NCBI GenBank assembly: GCA_900759445.1
Contig: CAAEVH010000064.1
Coordinates: 1-11,113, forward strand
DNA: 11,113 bases
Direction: 5' to 3'
Source of the DNA: an uncultured Raoultella sp.
GTDB lineage: Bacteria; Pseudomonadota; Gammaproteobacteria; Enterobacterales; Enterobacteriaceae
In this document: positions 10,892-11,113 of the stretch, one piece after another
Layout of the letters: each line of letters opens with the position of its first letter
Position numbering within the stretch: the first letter of the stretch is position 1
Made by a program: the position numbers and the translations under genes
Notes under the pieces: generated by a model
What the model was told of the DNA's origin: nothing
Seen by the model: only the letters and a program-made list of their open reading frames with translations
Database searches by the model: none

Positions 10892-11113
10892 GTGAGAACG
10901 TGTTCCCAGTTGAAGCACCGGTACCAGCATGGTGCTGTGGGAGCATGGTCCCAGATGAAGGTCCGGTTCCGGTATGCGGCTGTGGGACCGTGGTCCCAGC
11001 TGAAACTCCGGCCCTGGTATGGGTCTGTGGGACCGTGGTCCCAGATGAAGCTCCGGTCCCGGTATAGGGCTGTGGGACCGTGGTCCCAGATGAAGCTCCG
11101 GTCCCGGTATAGG
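10892..11113. repeat. sopC: SopC-like centromere: 45-bp tandem repeats
   Basis: Four complete 45-bp units (10892-10936, 10937-10981, 10982-11026, 11027-11071) and a fifth cut by the window end (11072-11113). Each carries a 16-bp inverted repeat with 7-bp arms; units 3-5 have TGGGACCGTGGTCCCA exactly (10983-10998, 11028-11043, 11073-11088). From memory, the SopB-binding site in each 43-bp sopC repeat of F is TGGGACC-N2-GGTCCCA, so this is very likely a ParB-type (SopB) partition site. In F, sopC directly follows sopB; no sopB is present to the left, so sopAB is expected beyond the right edge, reading toward the array. The array is not a CRISPR because there are no variable spacers. Confidence 0.82.

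Noticed and set aside
10781..11113. An open frame from ATG 10781 through the 45-bp units to the window end, encoding 15-residue repeats (VGPWSQMKLRSRYRA).
   Set aside because: 45 is a multiple of three, so one stop-free unit keeps the frame open automatically. There is no good ribosome binding site, and the palindromic core explains the repeat better as a protein-binding centromere array.
10892..11113. CRISPR array.
   Set aside because: Units are contiguous with no unique spacers between repeats and no cas genes nearby.

Overview
The window looks like part of a large IncF-type plasmid from an enterobacterium, probably of the Klebsiella/Enterobacter/E. coli group. This rests on the gene set: a StbA/ParM actin-like partition ATPase with its ParR-like partner, KlcA/ArdB antirestriction protein, a DUF1380 protein, a plasmid DNA methylase, a HOT/theta homologue, a UmuDC-type SOS polymerase operon, a P307-type RelBE toxin-antitoxin pair and a SopC-like centromere array. 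No chromosomal housekeeping gene is present. Host species cannot be fixed from sequence alone.

Positions 1-6678 form one long, GC-rich block in which every supported gene is on the minus strand. Read in transcription order it runs parM, parR, a small membrane protein, two very short ORFs, a beta-class DNA methyltransferase coupled to a 73-aa protein, a DUF1380 protein, a 261-aa protein of unknown function, klcA, a 63-aa protein and a HOT-like DNA polymerase III theta subunit. Most intergenic gaps hold a strong GC-rich hairpin or palindrome, and two gaps share a direct repeat of about 130 bp containing a GAAA-tetraloop hairpin. This looks like the leading/maintenance region of an IncF plasmid: restriction evasion (klcA, methylase), replication accessory (theta) and segregation (parMR).

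Positions 6679-6906 are an AT-rich divergent control region. It holds the parM promoter, a cluster of CTCAAAATG-like motifs that is a candidate parC site, and a LexA-like box facing the SOS operon. On the plus strand follow a umuD-like gene with an apparent 1-bp frameshift just before its self-cleavage site, an intact umuC (422 aa) and a relBE operon with an inverted-repeat operator.

From about 9306 the sequence becomes AT-rich and decayed: a small gene broken in a poly-A tract, a small ORF whose natural start seems to be lost, a short membrane-protein ORF that appears truncated, about 300 bp without a gene, and the C-terminal remnant of a second, diverged umuC with two consecutive stops. The window ends inside a 45-bp tandem array (five units seen) whose 16-bp inverted repeat TGGGACCGTGGTCCCA matches what I recall of the SopB-binding site of the F centromere. 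The plasmid therefore probably has two partition systems, ParMR and a SopAB-type system beyond the right edge.

The most interesting signals are the SopC-like array next to a ParMR locus, an internally duplicated ParR-like protein, the umuD frameshift that could give a pre-cleaved UmuD'-like product, and the repeated hairpin architecture of the minus-strand block. No CRISPR array, tRNA, rRNA, integrase or complete insertion sequence was seen.
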